Assembly (NCBI RefSeq): GCF_029871205.1
Contig: NZ_SSOJ01000095.1
Coordinates: forward strand, 1 to 41,126
Length of the DNA: 41,126 bases
Reading direction: 5' to 3'
DNA from: Pseudomonas sp. BN417
Lineage (GTDB): Bacteria; Pseudomonadota; Gammaproteobacteria; Pseudomonadales; Pseudomonadaceae
Part shown: piece after piece, positions 1 through 8,144 of the stretch
Layout: each line of letters opens with the position of its first letter
Position numbering within the stretch: position 1 is the stretch's first letter
Notes under the pieces: model-generated
What the model was told of the DNA's origin: nothing
Database searches by the model: none
Seen by the model: the letters and a program-made list of their open reading frames with translations, nothing else
Position numbers and translations under genes: made by a program

Positions 1-6
1 TCAGCC

Positions 7-32
7 GCAACCGACCTGAAAGGGTCGGTTGC
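7..32. repeat. Perfect 10-bp inverted repeat, possible terminator
   Basis: Arms GCAACCGACC (7-16) and GGTCGGTTGC (23-32) pair perfectly around a 6-nt loop. No clear T-tract follows, so it is either a weak or Rho-assisted terminator of a gene left of the window or a structural repeat. The stretch 33-72 shows nothing else. Confidence 0.5.
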
Positions 33-72
33 ATCTGATCGGAGAGATGGTATCTACGAACTGACGCTCTTC

Positions 73-173
73 TGTGGGGGCGAATTCATTCGCTAGGGAC
101 CGCGCAGCGGTCCCAGTGGCTCGGAGCAACGGGCAGACCTTCGGCCTGCTTAGCGAATGAATTCGCCCCCACA
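73..173. repeat. REPIN-like palindromic element, copy 1
   Basis: A perfect 23-bp inverted repeat (73-95 and 151-173, core GCGAATTCATTCGC) encloses about 55 bp holding a second hairpin, GGGACCGC/GCGGTCCC at 96-114. The same architecture recurs at 8028-8121 and 12177-12272. It sits just past the 3' end of the CaiB-family gene. Arms of this type are common in Pseudomonas intergenic spaces as REP doublets; the family assignment here is by eye. Confidence 0.85.
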
Positions 174-199
174 AGGTTTGCCACGATCAAGCCCCAGCC

Positions 200-1381
200 C
201 TACCCCACCACCTTCGCCGCTTTCAACGCCTCGATCTCTTCCCCGCTCAGGCCCAGCTCAGCCAGCACCTCGGCCGTATGCGCGCCCACCGCCCCACCGG
301 TATGGCGCGGCGCCGGCAGCCCGGTGGAGAACTTGATCGGGCAGGCGATCTGCCGCTGCGGCGGCAGGCCATCGCGGGGCACTTCCACCACCAGGCCACG
401 CGCTTTGATCTGCGGGTGCTCCACCGCCGCGGACAGCGGCAGCATCGGCTCCACGCAGGCATCCAGCGCCGCGAATACGTCCAGCCACTCAGCGTAGTCG
501 CGCTTCTCGAACTCGGTCTCGATGGCCCGCTTCAGCTCGCGCTGGTCTTCGGCCTTGGGCGACAGTCCCTTGGCCGCCAGTTCCGGCCGGCCGATCGCCG
601 CGCAGAACTGCTGCATGAACTGCGGCTCCAGGCTGCCCACCGAGAACCAGCGGCCATCGCGGGTGCGGTAGTAGTCGTAGAAGCTGCCGCCATTGAGGAC
701 CTGGTTCTCCATGTCCGGCTCCACACCGGCACCCAGGTAGGCCGCGCCGGCCATGCCGTGCAGGGCGAAGGCGCAGTCGGTCATGCTCACGTCCACCTGC
801 TGGCCCTCCCCCGTGGCCTGGCGATGGATCACCGCCGCCAGCAGGCCCATCACGCCGTGCAGGGAACCGCCGCCAATGTCCGCCAGCTGGACGCCGAGCG
901 GCAGCGGACCGCTGTCGCGGCGCCCGGTGTAGCTGGCGATGCCGGCCAGGGCCAGGTAGTTGATGTCGTGCCCGGCGCGGTCGCGGTACGGGCCGGTCTG
1001 GCCGTAACCGGTGATGGAGACGTAGATCAGCTTCGGGTTGACCGCCTTCAGCGCTTCATAGCCCAGGCCCAGCCGGTCCATCACGCCCGGGCGGAACTGC
1101 TCCAGGACGATGTCGTAGCCACGCACCAGTTGCTTGACCAGCTCCACTGCCTCCGGACGTTTCAGGTCCAGGGCGATGCTGCGCTTGTTGCGGTTGAGGT
1201 AGGCGTGGCTGGTGGACTGGCCGCCGTCATGGGGCGGCAGCACCCGCACCAGGTCCGTACGACTGGGGGATTCCACCCGCAGCACCTCGGCACCCATGTC
1301 GGCCAACAGCAATGAGGCGAACGGCCCCGGCAGCAAGGTAGAGAAGTCGAGGATTTTCAGTGAAGACAGCGGGCCTTTCAT
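200..1381 (-). CDS. CaiB/BaiF CoA-transferase family, alpha-methylacyl-CoA racemase-like
   Basis: A 393-residue class III CoA-transferase-fold protein acting on acyl-CoA thioesters. The motif GYGQTGP (about 125-131) is followed by GHDINY (H138) and LADIGGG (D168). These positions correspond to the His/Asp acid-base pair of alpha-methylacyl-CoA racemases, so racemisation of a 2-methylacyl-CoA is more likely than CoA transfer. The start is the ATG at 1381, with AGGAG six bases upstream; an upstream in-frame ATG at 1405 overlaps the ligase stop and lacks a better ribosome site. It is the last gene of the minus-strand operon after the acyl-CoA dehydrogenase, amidohydrolase and ligase. A branched or methyl-substituted acid as operon substrate is inference. 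Confidence 0.85.
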   Translation of the reverse strand: MKGPLSSLKILDFSTLLPGPFASLLLADMGAEVLRVESPSRTDLVRVLPPHDGGQSTSHAYLNRNKRSIALDLKRPEAVELVKQLVRGYDIVLEQFRPGVMDRLGLGYEALKAVNPKLIYVSITGYGQTGPYRDRAGHDINYLALAGIASYTGRRDSGPLPLGVQLADIGGGSLHGVMGLLAAVIHRQATGEGQQVDVSMTDCAFALHGMAGAAYLGAGVEPDMENQVLNGGSFYDYYRTRDGRWFSVGSLEPQFMQQFCAAIGRPELAAKGLSPKAEDQRELKRAIETEFEKRDYAEWLDVFAALDACVEPMLPLSAAVEHPQIKARGLVVEVPRDGLPPQRQIACPIKFSTGLPAPRHTGGAVGAHTAEVLAELGLSGEEIEALKAAKVVG

Positions 1382-1401
1382 GGCGACTCCTGATCTGTTG
1401 G

Positions 1402-3039
1402 TCATTCCCAGTGCAGCGCCTGGCGTGCATCGAGACGTTCGACGGCCGGGGCGTAGCGGGCCTCCAGCACGTTGCGGCGAATCTTCATGGTCGGCGTCAT
1501 GCAGCCGTTATCTACGGTCCAGGGCTCGCGCACCAGTAGCAAATGGCTGACGCGCTCGTGGGGCGAGAGGTTGCCGTTGAGTTGCGCCAGTGTGGCCAGC
1601 AGGTCGGCCTCCACCCGCGCACGCGCCTGCTCGCGGGCCGCCGGGCTCAGCTCTATCAGCGCCAGGGGCTGGTCGAGGCCGCTGCCCATGAGGCACACCT
1701 GCGCCACCCAGTGGCTCTTGGCGATTTCGCCTTCGATGGGAGCAGGCGCCACGTACTTGCCCTTGCTGGTCTTGAAAATGTCCTTCACCCGGCCGGTGAT
1801 GCGCAGGTAGCCCTGGGCATCGATCTCGCCCTTGTCGCCGGTGTGCAACCAACCGTCACGCAGGGTTTCCGCACTCTTGTCCGGCTCCAGGTAGTAGCCG
1901 GCCATCAGTGCCGGGCTGCGATAGAGGATCTCGCCGTCTTCGGCGATGCGCACTTCGTTGTCCGGCATCACCCGGCCCACCGAGCCGAAACGCACCTGCC
2001 CCGGCCGGTTGAAATTGCCGTAGGCGAAGTTTTCGGTCATGCCGTAGCCCTCGCAGATGGTCAGGCCGATGCGCCGGTACCACTCCAGCAGCGCCACCGG
2101 GATGGGCGCGGCGCCGCTCACCAGCACCCGCGCACGATCCAGGCCAAGCCCTCGGCGCACTCGACGCGCCACCAGGGCGCCCAGCAGCGGGATGCGTAGC
2201 AGGCGGTCGAGCCGGCGCTGCGGCAGCTTTTCCAGCACCCCCTGCTGGAAGCGCGTCCACAGGCGCGGCACCGAGAAGAACTGGGTCGGCCGGACCTCGC
2301 GCAGGTCCTCGGCGAAGGTCTCGAGGGATTCGACGAAGGCGATGCCCCCGCCGCAATAGAGGCTGTTGGTTTCCACCAGGAAACGCTCGGCGGCATGGGA
2401 CAGCGGCAGGTAAGAGAAGAACTGGTCGCCCTGCCCCAGGCCCATCTCCACCACCGAGCGGCTGGAGGCGAAGGCGAAGGCCCGTGCCGTCTGCATCACG
2501 CCCTTGGGCTGGCCGGTGGTGCCGGAGGTATAGAGGATGCTGAGCAGGTCGTCCGGCTGCTGTTCATGGGCATCACGCAAGGGCTCATGGCTGCCCAGCA
2601 GCTCGCCCCAGGCGTGGTCGGCGCGCAGGGTCGGATAGGGCATGGCGATGCGCACCACGTCCGCGGGGATGCCCGGCTCCAGGTGTTCGGCGCCGTCCAG
2701 CTTGCCGAGGATGATGGCCTTGCATGCGGAGTGGCGCAGCACGTAGCCGATGCTCTCCGCCGACTGCAGCGGGTAGAGCGGCACACTGACCAGCCCGGCG
2801 AGCATGATCGCCAGGTCGCTGAGCACCCACTCGGCGCAGTTCTTGGCCAGTATCGCCACCCGGTCGCCCGGTTCGCAGCCCAGCTCGCGCAGGGCACTGG
2901 CCAGGCGCCGGGCCTGGTCATCGGCCTGGCGCCAGGTGACGGGGTACCAGGTGCGCGCCACCGGTTGACGCAGCCAGACGCGGTCCGGACAGGTCGCCAC
3001 CCAATGGGCGAAACGTTGCAGCGGCAGTTGCTCGCTCAT
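1402..3039 (-). CDS. AMP-dependent acyl-CoA synthetase/ligase
   Basis: A 545-residue ANL-superfamily adenylate-forming enzyme that activates a carboxylic acid to its CoA thioester with ATP. Visible motifs are the P-loop YTSGTTGQPKG (170-180), EGYGMTEN in the adenylation core, the hinge region GWLHTGDKG followed by GRVKDIFKTSKGKY, and a late lysine in MTPTMKIRRN. Length and the FKTSKGKY signature fit long-chain fatty acyl-CoA synthetases, but the natural acid cannot be read from sequence. The ATG at 3039 lies behind an AG-rich ribosome site. It is 52 bp downstream of the amidohydrolase, and its stop lies 20 bp before the racemase-like start, consistent with one transcript. Confidence 0.9.
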   Translation of the reverse strand: MSEQLPLQRFAHWVATCPDRVWLRQPVARTWYPVTWRQADDQARRLASALRELGCEPGDRVAILAKNCAEWVLSDLAIMLAGLVSVPLYPLQSAESIGYVLRHSACKAIILGKLDGAEHLEPGIPADVVRIAMPYPTLRADHAWGELLGSHEPLRDAHEQQPDDLLSILYTSGTTGQPKGVMQTARAFAFASSRSVVEMGLGQGDQFFSYLPLSHAAERFLVETNSLYCGGGIAFVESLETFAEDLREVRPTQFFSVPRLWTRFQQGVLEKLPQRRLDRLLRIPLLGALVARRVRRGLGLDRARVLVSGAAPIPVALLEWYRRIGLTICEGYGMTENFAYGNFNRPGQVRFGSVGRVMPDNEVRIAEDGEILYRSPALMAGYYLEPDKSAETLRDGWLHTGDKGEIDAQGYLRITGRVKDIFKTSKGKYVAPAPIEGEIAKSHWVAQVCLMGSGLDQPLALIELSPAAREQARARVEADLLATLAQLNGNLSPHERVSHLLLVREPWTVDNGCMTPTMKIRRNVLEARYAPAVERLDARQALHWE

Positions 3040-3091
3040 CCCACAGCCCTCTTATTGTTGTTATCGGTTCGACGCCAGATGGCCCGCCACT

Positions 3092-3922
3092 CTAGAGCTT
3101 GAAGACCTTCCGCGCATTGGCGTGGAGGAATTTCTCGCGCACATCGGCAGTCAGGTCGAGCTCGGCCACCTGCTCCATGCAGCGGGAAAGCGAAAGCTGC
3201 GGGAAGTTGCTGCCGAACAGAACCTTGTCCTGGCCGTAGCTCTTCATGTACTGCAGCAGCGCCTGGGGGTAGTAGCGCGGCAGGTAGGCGGAGGTGTCGA
3301 TATAGATGTTGTCGTGCTTCCAGGCGACGCCGATCATCTCCTCGGTCCAGGGGTGGCCGATGTGCCCGGCGACTATGCGCAGCTCGGGGAAGTCCAGCGC
3401 CACCTCATCCAGGTAGGGCACCGGCCGGCCGGTTTCCGAAGGCATCAAGGGCCCGGTATGGCCGACCTGGGTGCAGAAGGGGATGTCCAGCTCGATGCAC
3501 TTGGCATAGAGCGGATAGTAGAGCCGGTGGTTGGGCGGCAGCTTCCACAGCCAGGGCACCACCCGCAGCGCCTTGAAGCCCAGTTCGGTCACTGCCCGCT
3601 CCAGCTCGCGCAGGGCGGCCATGGGCTTGCTCATGTCCACCGCGGCGACACCGACGAAACGCTCGGGATAGTCGCGGGTGTACTCGGCCACCTCGTCATT
3701 GGTGCTGACCCAGCGCTCGGGCCGGCACCAGGCGCTGACCATCAGCTTGTCGATGCCGGCGCGGTCCATCTCCGCCACCGTCTCCTCCGGGCTCAGGCCC
3801 TTGTCGAGCAGGGCCGTAGTGCCGGACTTCTCGAACAACCGCACGGCTTCCGGGATCAGTTCGCGGGTGCGGCCGGTGGCCAGTTGGGCCCAGGCGTCGA
3901 TGGCGCCTTGTGCGTGGGTCAT
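3092..3922 (-). CDS. Amidohydrolase-2 family metal-dependent hydrolase/decarboxylase
   Basis: A 276-residue TIM-barrel protein of the amidohydrolase-2 (ACMSD-related) family. Features are the hydrophobic strand VGVAAVDM, CTQVGHTGP with a candidate metal-site His, IVAGHIGHPW, IDTSAYLPRYYP, and the late strand FGSNFPQ, where the family usually has FGSDxP. The N-terminal HxH metal motif of many members is not obvious, so catalytic chemistry (hydrolysis, decarboxylation or hydration) is open. The start at 3922 has GAGG eight bases upstream. It lies between the acyl-CoA dehydrogenase and the ligase, suggesting it acts on an intermediate of the same pathway. Confidence 0.8.
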   Translation of the reverse strand: MTHAQGAIDAWAQLATGRTRELIPEAVRLFEKSGTTALLDKGLSPEETVAEMDRAGIDKLMVSAWCRPERWVSTNDEVAEYTRDYPERFVGVAAVDMSKPMAALRELERAVTELGFKALRVVPWLWKLPPNHRLYYPLYAKCIELDIPFCTQVGHTGPLMPSETGRPVPYLDEVALDFPELRIVAGHIGHPWTEEMIGVAWKHDNIYIDTSAYLPRYYPQALLQYMKSYGQDKVLFGSNFPQLSLSRCMEQVAELDLTADVREKFLHANARKVFKL

Positions 3923-3950
3923 GACGATTGCCTCAATGGTGTCTGTCCAA

Positions 3951-4003
3951 GGTGCGCACGGCGCACCCTACGGGGCACATTTGCAGGGTGCGCCATGCGC
4001 ACC
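3951..4003. repeat. REP-like doublet of GC-rich hairpins inside an operon
   Basis: Two facing 19-nt units (3951-3969 and 3985-4003) are each a hairpin, GGTGCGC/GCGCACC with a 3-nt loop, and together form a larger inverted repeat. They occupy most of the 92-bp gap between the acyl-CoA dehydrogenase stop and the amidohydrolase start. They could stabilise the upstream mRNA segment or reduce downstream expression. Confidence 0.75.
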
Positions 4004-4014
4004 ACTCGCCCGCC

Positions 4015-5154
4015 TCAGAGCTTCATGCCGCGACTGATGATCTCCTTCATGATTTCCGAGGTGCCGGCGAAGATCCGCTGGATGCGCGCGTTCGCGTACA
4101 TCCTGCAGATCGGGTACTCCCACATGTAGCCCCAGCCGCCGTGCAGCTGCACGCCCTCGTCCACCACCTTGCACAGCAGTTCGGTGGTGAACAGCTTGGC
4201 CTCGGCGGCCACTTCCGGGGTGAGCTTCTTCTGGTTGTGGTCCATCACGCAGCGGTCGGTGAAGACCTGGGCGACGTCTATCTGGGTGCGCATCTCGGCG
4301 AGCTTGAAGCGGGTGTTCTGGAAGGTCGCCACCGGCCGGTCGAAGGCCTTGCGCTCCTTCACGTAGTCGATAGTGGTCAGCAGCGCCGCCTCGGCCCCGG
4401 CCACCGCGCCGCAGGCGTTGGTCAGGCGCTCCTGGGCAAGCATGTTCATCAGGTAGAAGAAGCCGCCCTTGGCGTCGCCCAGCAGGTTCTCCTTGGGTAC
4501 CTTGACGTTGTTGAAGAACAGCTCGGCGGTGTCCTGGCTCTTCATGCCCAGCTTCTTCAGGTTGCGCCCGCGCTCGAAGCCTTCCATGCCCCGCTCCACC
4601 AGGAACAGCCCCATGGCGTGCTTGTTCGCCGGGTCGGTCTTGGCCGCGACTATCACCACGTCCGCCAGCAGGCCGTTGGAGATGAATACCTTGGAACCGT
4701 TGAGGAGGAAGTGGTCACCCTTGTCCACCGCCGTAGTGCGCATGCCCGCCAGGTCGGAACCGGCGCTGGGCTCGGTCATGGCCACCGCGAGGATGGTTTC
4801 GCCACGGATGATCCCCGGCAGGAAACGCGCCTTCTGCTCGGCGTTGCCGTATTCGGCGATGTAGGGGCCGCAGAGGGCGGAATGCAGCGGGATCATGAAG
4901 CCGGGTTCGTTGATGTAGGCCAGCTCCTCGGCCATGATCTGCTCGTAGCGGAAGTCCTTGAGGCCGGCGCCACCGAACTCCTCGTCCGCCCAGGGCAGCA
5001 GGAAGCCCATCTCCCCCGCCTTCTTCCAGACGCTGCGGTCGACCACGCCGGCGGCCTCCCACTCTTCCTGGTGCGGCACTACTTCCTTCTGCAGGAAGGA
5101 CCGGAAGGCCTCGCGGAACATATTGTGTTCGGTCTCGAAATGAATGCGCTGCAT
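4015..5154 (-). CDS. Acyl-CoA dehydrogenase
   Basis: A 379-residue FAD-dependent acyl-CoA dehydrogenase, first gene of the operon; it introduces an alpha,beta double bond into an acyl-CoA. The FAD/substrate signature AMTEPSAGSDL (125-135) and C-terminal QLHGGWGYM are clear. The usual catalytic Glu of the YEGT motif is absent: this protein reads FAGTSEI (362-368). A Glu is present at 242 in AQERL, the helix position that supplies the base in isovaleryl-CoA and long-chain acyl-CoA dehydrogenases. That favours a branched or long substrate, in line with the racemase-like gene downstream. The start at 5154 has GGAGG eight bases upstream. Confidence 0.92.
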   Translation of the reverse strand: MQRIHFETEHNMFREAFRSFLQKEVVPHQEEWEAAGVVDRSVWKKAGEMGFLLPWADEEFGGAGLKDFRYEQIMAEELAYINEPGFMIPLHSALCGPYIAEYGNAEQKARFLPGIIRGETILAVAMTEPSAGSDLAGMRTTAVDKGDHFLLNGSKVFISNGLLADVVIVAAKTDPANKHAMGLFLVERGMEGFERGRNLKKLGMKSQDTAELFFNNVKVPKENLLGDAKGGFFYLMNMLAQERLTNACGAVAGAEAALLTTIDYVKERKAFDRPVATFQNTRFKLAEMRTQIDVAQVFTDRCVMDHNQKKLTPEVAAEAKLFTTELLCKVVDEGVQLHGGWGYMWEYPICRMYANARIQRIFAGTSEIMKEIISRGMKL

Positions 5155-5216
5155 GGCGTTGCCTCCCTGGGCCGACGTGGTGCCGCAGGTTAGGCGCCAG
5201 CGCCGGACGCCCTCAA

Positions 5217-5256
5217 TGACGCAAGCGCTCAGGGCAATTGACGCAATCGGTCAAGG
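5217..5256 (-). promoter_or_regulatory. Candidate operator upstream of the acyl-CoA operon
   Basis: TGACGCAA occurs twice in direct orientation, at 5217-5224 and 5239-5246 (22-bp period). The second copy is part of TTGAC-N7-GTCAA (5239-5255). Two-turn direct repeats suit an AraC-type regulator, whereas the inverted form suits a dimeric repressor. No matched promoter was identified with confidence. Confidence 0.35.
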
Positions 5257-5312
5257 CGTTTGGCGCGCCCGATCGCGATCGAAATCGCTCCCACAAGGAA
5301 AAAATCGCGGAC

Positions 5313-5342
5313 AAAAAAAGCCCGGCTACGGGGGCCGGGCTT
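5313..5342 (-). terminator. Intrinsic terminator of dctA
   Basis: Read on the minus strand, a 9-bp perfect stem AAGCCCGGC/GCCGGGCTT (5334-5342 with 5318-5326) is followed by a run of seven U (5313-5319). It lies 45 bp past the dctA stop codon and before the acyl-CoA dehydrogenase start, isolating the two units. Confidence 0.93.
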
Positions 5343-5387
5343 GAGAAATCTCCTCACCGGGAGGAGAACGCTGTAGCTATACGTCGA

Positions 5388-6683
5388 TCAGGCAGCGGTT
5401 TGCGGGGCGACGGGCGCGTCGGCCTTGCCGCCGCTGGCCAGTTCGCTTTGCAGGGCGTTTTCGTCCAGCTGCTTGCACCACTTGGCGACAACGATGGTGG
5501 CCACGCCGTTGCCGATCAGGTTGGTCAGGGCGCGGGCTTCGGACATGAAGCGGTCGATGCCGAGGATCAGCGCCAGGCCGGCGACCGGCAGGGTGCCGAC
5601 GGCGGACAGCGTGGCGGCCAGCACGATGAAGCCGGAGCCAGTGACGCCGGCGGCGCCCTTGGAGGCGACCAGCAGCACGGCCAGCAGGGTCAGCTGGTGG
5701 GTAAGGTCCATCGGAGTGTCAGTAGCCTGGGCGATGAACACCGCGGCCATGGTCAGGTAGATGGAGGTGCCGTCCAGGTTGAAGGAGTAACCGGTGGGGA
5801 TGACCAGGCCGACCACGGACTTGTTCGCGCCCAGCTTTTCCATCTTGTTCAGCATGCGCGGCAGGGCCGACTCGGAGGAGGACGTGCCAAGCACGATCAG
5901 CAGCTCTTCGCGGATGTAGCGGATGAAACGCAGGATGCTGAAGCCGTGGGCGCGGGCGATGCCGCCCAGGACCACCAGGATGAAGAACACGCAGGTGATG
6001 TAGAAGCACAGCATCAGCTGGCCGAGCTGCACCAGCGAGCCCACGCCGTACTGGCCGATGGTGAAGGCCATGGCGCCGAAGGCACCGATGGGGGCGACCT
6101 TCATGATCATGTTGATGATGCCGAACATCACGTGGGCGATGCGGTCGATGAACTCCAGCACCGGCCTGCCGTAGTCACCCATGCGCTGCAGGGCGAAGGC
6201 GAAGATCACCGAGAAGAACAGCACCTGCAGGATGTCGCCACTGGCGAAGGCGCCGACAATAGTGCTGGGGATGACGTTGAGCAGGAAGGCGATGGTGCTC
6301 TGCTGTTCGCCGGCGGAGGCAAAGGCGGCGATGCCCTTGGTGTCCAGGGTGGCCGGATCGACATGCATGCCGACACCCGGCTGCACGATATTGACCACCA
6401 CCAGGCCGATGATCAGGGCAACGGTGGAAACGATTTCGAAGTAAGCCAGCGCGTAGCCGCCGGTCTTTCCCACTGCCTTCATGTCCTGCATGCCGGCGAT
6501 GCCGCTGACCACGGTGCAGAAGATGATGGGTGCGATGGCCATCTTGATCAGCTTGACGAAGCCGTCGCCCAGGGGTTTGAGCGCGACGCCGGTTTCCGGA
6601 TAGAAGTGGCCCAGGAGGATACCGATGGCGATGGCGGCTATGACCTGGACGTACAAGCTCTTGTAGAACGGTTGGCGGGACAT
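5388..6683 (-). CDS. dctA: C4-dicarboxylate transporter DctA
   Basis: A 431-residue inner-membrane symporter of the dicarboxylate/amino acid:cation symporter family (SLC1-like), importing succinate, fumarate and malate. The N-terminus [15 protein letters not shown], the re-entrant serine-rich loop [12 protein letters not shown], the [12 protein letters not shown] segment and [13 protein letters not shown] are DctA hallmarks, and about eight hydrophobic segments are present. The start at 6683 has AAGGA upstream. It is a single-gene unit with a sigma-54 promoter (6812-6827) and its own terminator (5313-5342). The dctBD genes that normally control it are not in the window. Confidence 0.97.
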   Translation of the reverse strand: MSRQPFYKSLYVQVIAAIAIGILLGHFYPETGVALKPLGDGFVKLIKMAIAPIIFCTVVSGIAGMQDMKAVGKTGGYALAYFEIVSTVALIIGLVVVNIVQPGVGMHVDPATLDTKGIAAFASAGEQQSTIAFLLNVIPSTIVGAFASGDILQVLFFSVIFAFALQRMGDYGRPVLEFIDRIAHVMFGIINMIMKVAPIGAFGAMAFTIGQYGVGSLVQLGQLMLCFYITCVFFILVVLGGIARAHGFSILRFIRYIREELLIVLGTSSSESALPRMLNKMEKLGANKSVVGLVIPTGYSFNLDGTSIYLTMAAVFIAQATDTPMDLTHQLTLLAVLLVASKGAAGVTGSGFIVLAATLSAVGTLPVAGLALILGIDRFMSEARALTNLIGNGVATIVVAKWCKQLDENALQSELASGGKADAPVAPQTAA

Positions 6684-6811
6684 GGCAGTGTTCCTTTCGA
6701 GTGATCCCGACCTGTTCCGTACGGTCCGGCGTCACCGTGATCGACATATCTCCCTGTCCGGGAGACTTTTGTTGTTGTGCGGTCCAGTCGAATGGACGGC
6801 ACTGTCCCTAT

Positions 6812-6827
6812 CGCAAGCCCTGTGCCA
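6812..6827 (-). promoter_or_regulatory. Sigma-54 (-24/-12) promoter of dctA
   Basis: The minus strand reads TGGCAC-AGGGC-TTGCG, matching the RpoN consensus TGGCAC-N5-TTGC, with the required 10 nt between the GG (6826-6825) and GC (6814-6813). Transcription would begin near 6801, leaving a 5' UTR of about 120 nt with a CTCCC/GGGAG hairpin near 6750-6764. An AT-rich tract at 6832-6875 just upstream could hold an IHF-type bend. An enhancer for an NtrC-type activator such as DctD is expected but was not identified. Confidence 0.9.
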
Positions 6828-6905
6828 AACCTGATAAATAATTAAAATCCTTTAAAATCAATGAATTAGAAAATACGCGCGAATATCTGGCAGCACCTCG
6901 CGGGC

Positions 6906-6940
6906 GGATTTCCGCCAAGACCCCGGGGGGATTTCCGCCA
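6906..6940. promoter_or_regulatory. Direct repeat upstream of the AraC-type gene
   Basis: GGATTTCCGCCA occurs at 6906-6917 and 6929-6940, a 23-bp period that would place both copies on roughly the same helix face. It could be an autoregulatory AraC site. The first copy is also part of the palindrome GGCGGATTTCCGCC (6903-6916), which resembles Pseudomonas repeat sequence elsewhere in the window, so the call is tentative. Confidence 0.35.
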
Positions 6941-7007
6941 CTTGCGCCCTTGTGGCCGCCTTGGCGAGGGACCTACCATCGGCCTCCCCGGACCACGGAA
7001 CAGCCCC

Positions 7008-8006
7008 ATGCGCGAGCGCACCATCGCCAGCCATTTCGTCCGTGCCGCCCTGCGCGGCGCCACCCGCCAGGGCGTGGATTGCGTACCCATACTGCGCGCC
7101 GCCGGCATCCAGCCGGCCCTGCTGGACGAACCCCGCGCACGGGTGGCGCCCGAGCAGTTCGCCCGGCTGCTGCAAGTGCTCTGGGAAGCGCTGGACGACG
7201 AATTCATGGGCTTCGGCCTGCAACCCAGCAAGCGCGGCACCTTCGCCATGATGTGCCACGCCATCATCCATTGCCGCACCCTGGAAAAGGCCCTTGGCCG
7301 GGGCACCCTCTTCTACGGGTTGTTCCCCGATGCACCGCCCATCACCCTGGAGCGCGACGGCGAGTTCGCCGTACTGACGGTGGACGACGCCCTGCTCCAG
7401 GATCCGGACCACTTCCTGGTGGAAAGCCTGCTGGTGATCTGGCACCGCCTGGGCAGCTGGCTGATCGGCCAGCGCATCCGCCTGGAGGAGGCCACCTTCA
7501 GCTACGCCGAGCCGGCCCACGCCAGCGAGTACGAGCTGCTGTTCACCAGCAACCGCCGCTTCGACGCCCCGCGCATCGGCTTGCGCTTCCACGCTCGCTA
7601 CCTGGCCATGCCACTGCTGCAGGACGAACGCACCCTCAAGCATTTCCTCGAGCATTCCCCGGCCGACCTGCTGGCCCGTCCCGACGGCGGCGACACCCTG
7701 ACCAGCCAGATCCGCCGCCTGCTCGGTCGCGATTGCCGCAACTGGCCGGACCTGGACGCGGTAGCGCGGCACCTGCACACCAGCCCGCAGACCCTGCGCC
7801 GGCACCTGCGGGAAGAAGGTTCGAGCTTCCAGGAACTCAAGGACCACCTGCGCCGTGACCTGGCCATCTACCACCTGGGCCGGGACGAGCTGTCGATCCA
7901 GGACATTGCCGAACAGCTCGGGTTTTCCGAGCCTTCGGCCTTCCACCGGGCCTTCAAGAAATGGACGGGGCTGACCCCGGGGGCGTATCGGGCGCAGGAG
8001 GCCTGA
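7008..8006 (+). CDS. AraC-family transcriptional regulator
   Basis: A 332-residue regulator. The N-terminal part (about 10-190) resembles the arabinose-binding-like ligand domain of the OruR/ArgR-like AraC subgroup. The C-terminus (about 225-330) carries two helix-turn-helix units: DAVARHLHTSPQTLRRHLREEG and SIQDIAEQLGFSEPSAFHRAFKKWTG split by a linker, ending in TPGAYR. Start uncertain: the ATG at 7008 gives a family-like N-terminus, while an in-frame ATG at 6942 adds 22 unlikely residues. It is divergent from dctA. Its target is unknown; neighbouring dctA and the acyl-CoA operon are candidates. Confidence 0.88.
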   Translation: MRERTIASHFVRAALRGATRQGVDCVPILRAAGIQPALLDEPRARVAPEQFARLLQVLWEALDDEFMGFGLQPSKRGTFAMMCHAIIHCRTLEKALGRGTLFYGLFPDAPPITLERDGEFAVLTVDDALLQDPDHFLVESLLVIWHRLGSWLIGQRIRLEEATFSYAEPAHASEYELLFTSNRRFDAPRIGLRFHARYLAMPLLQDERTLKHFLEHSPADLLARPDGGDTLTSQIRRLLGRDCRNWPDLDAVARHLHTSPQTLRRHLREEGSSFQELKDHLRRDLAIYHLGRDELSIQDIAEQLGFSEPSAFHRAFKKWTGLTPGAYRAQEA

Positions 8007-8027
8007 TCGGTTCAGCCGCAGGAAAAC

Positions 8028-8121
8028 TGTGGGGGCGAATTCATTCGCTATGGGCAGCGCAGCTGCCCCAGCCCCTCAGGGCAGACCTGCGGCCTGCTTC
8101 GCGAATGAATTCGCCCCCACA
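8028..8121. repeat. REPIN-like palindromic element, copy 2
   Basis: Same arms as at 73-173, here a 21-bp perfect inverted repeat (8028-8048 and 8101-8121) around an inner hairpin GGGCAGC/GCTGCCC. It lies between the convergent AraC and phoQ stop codons, a typical safe site that may also serve as a bidirectional transcriptional or mRNA-end structure. Confidence 0.85.
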
Positions 8122-8144
8122 AGGAAAGCGACTAGCTCACCTGC

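Noticed and set aside
278..1315. Long plus-strand open frame (345 codons) opposite the CaiB-family gene
   Set aside because: Shadow of the real minus-strand gene in high-GC DNA: His/Ala/Gln-rich translation without domains, and the opposite frame has full family motifs.
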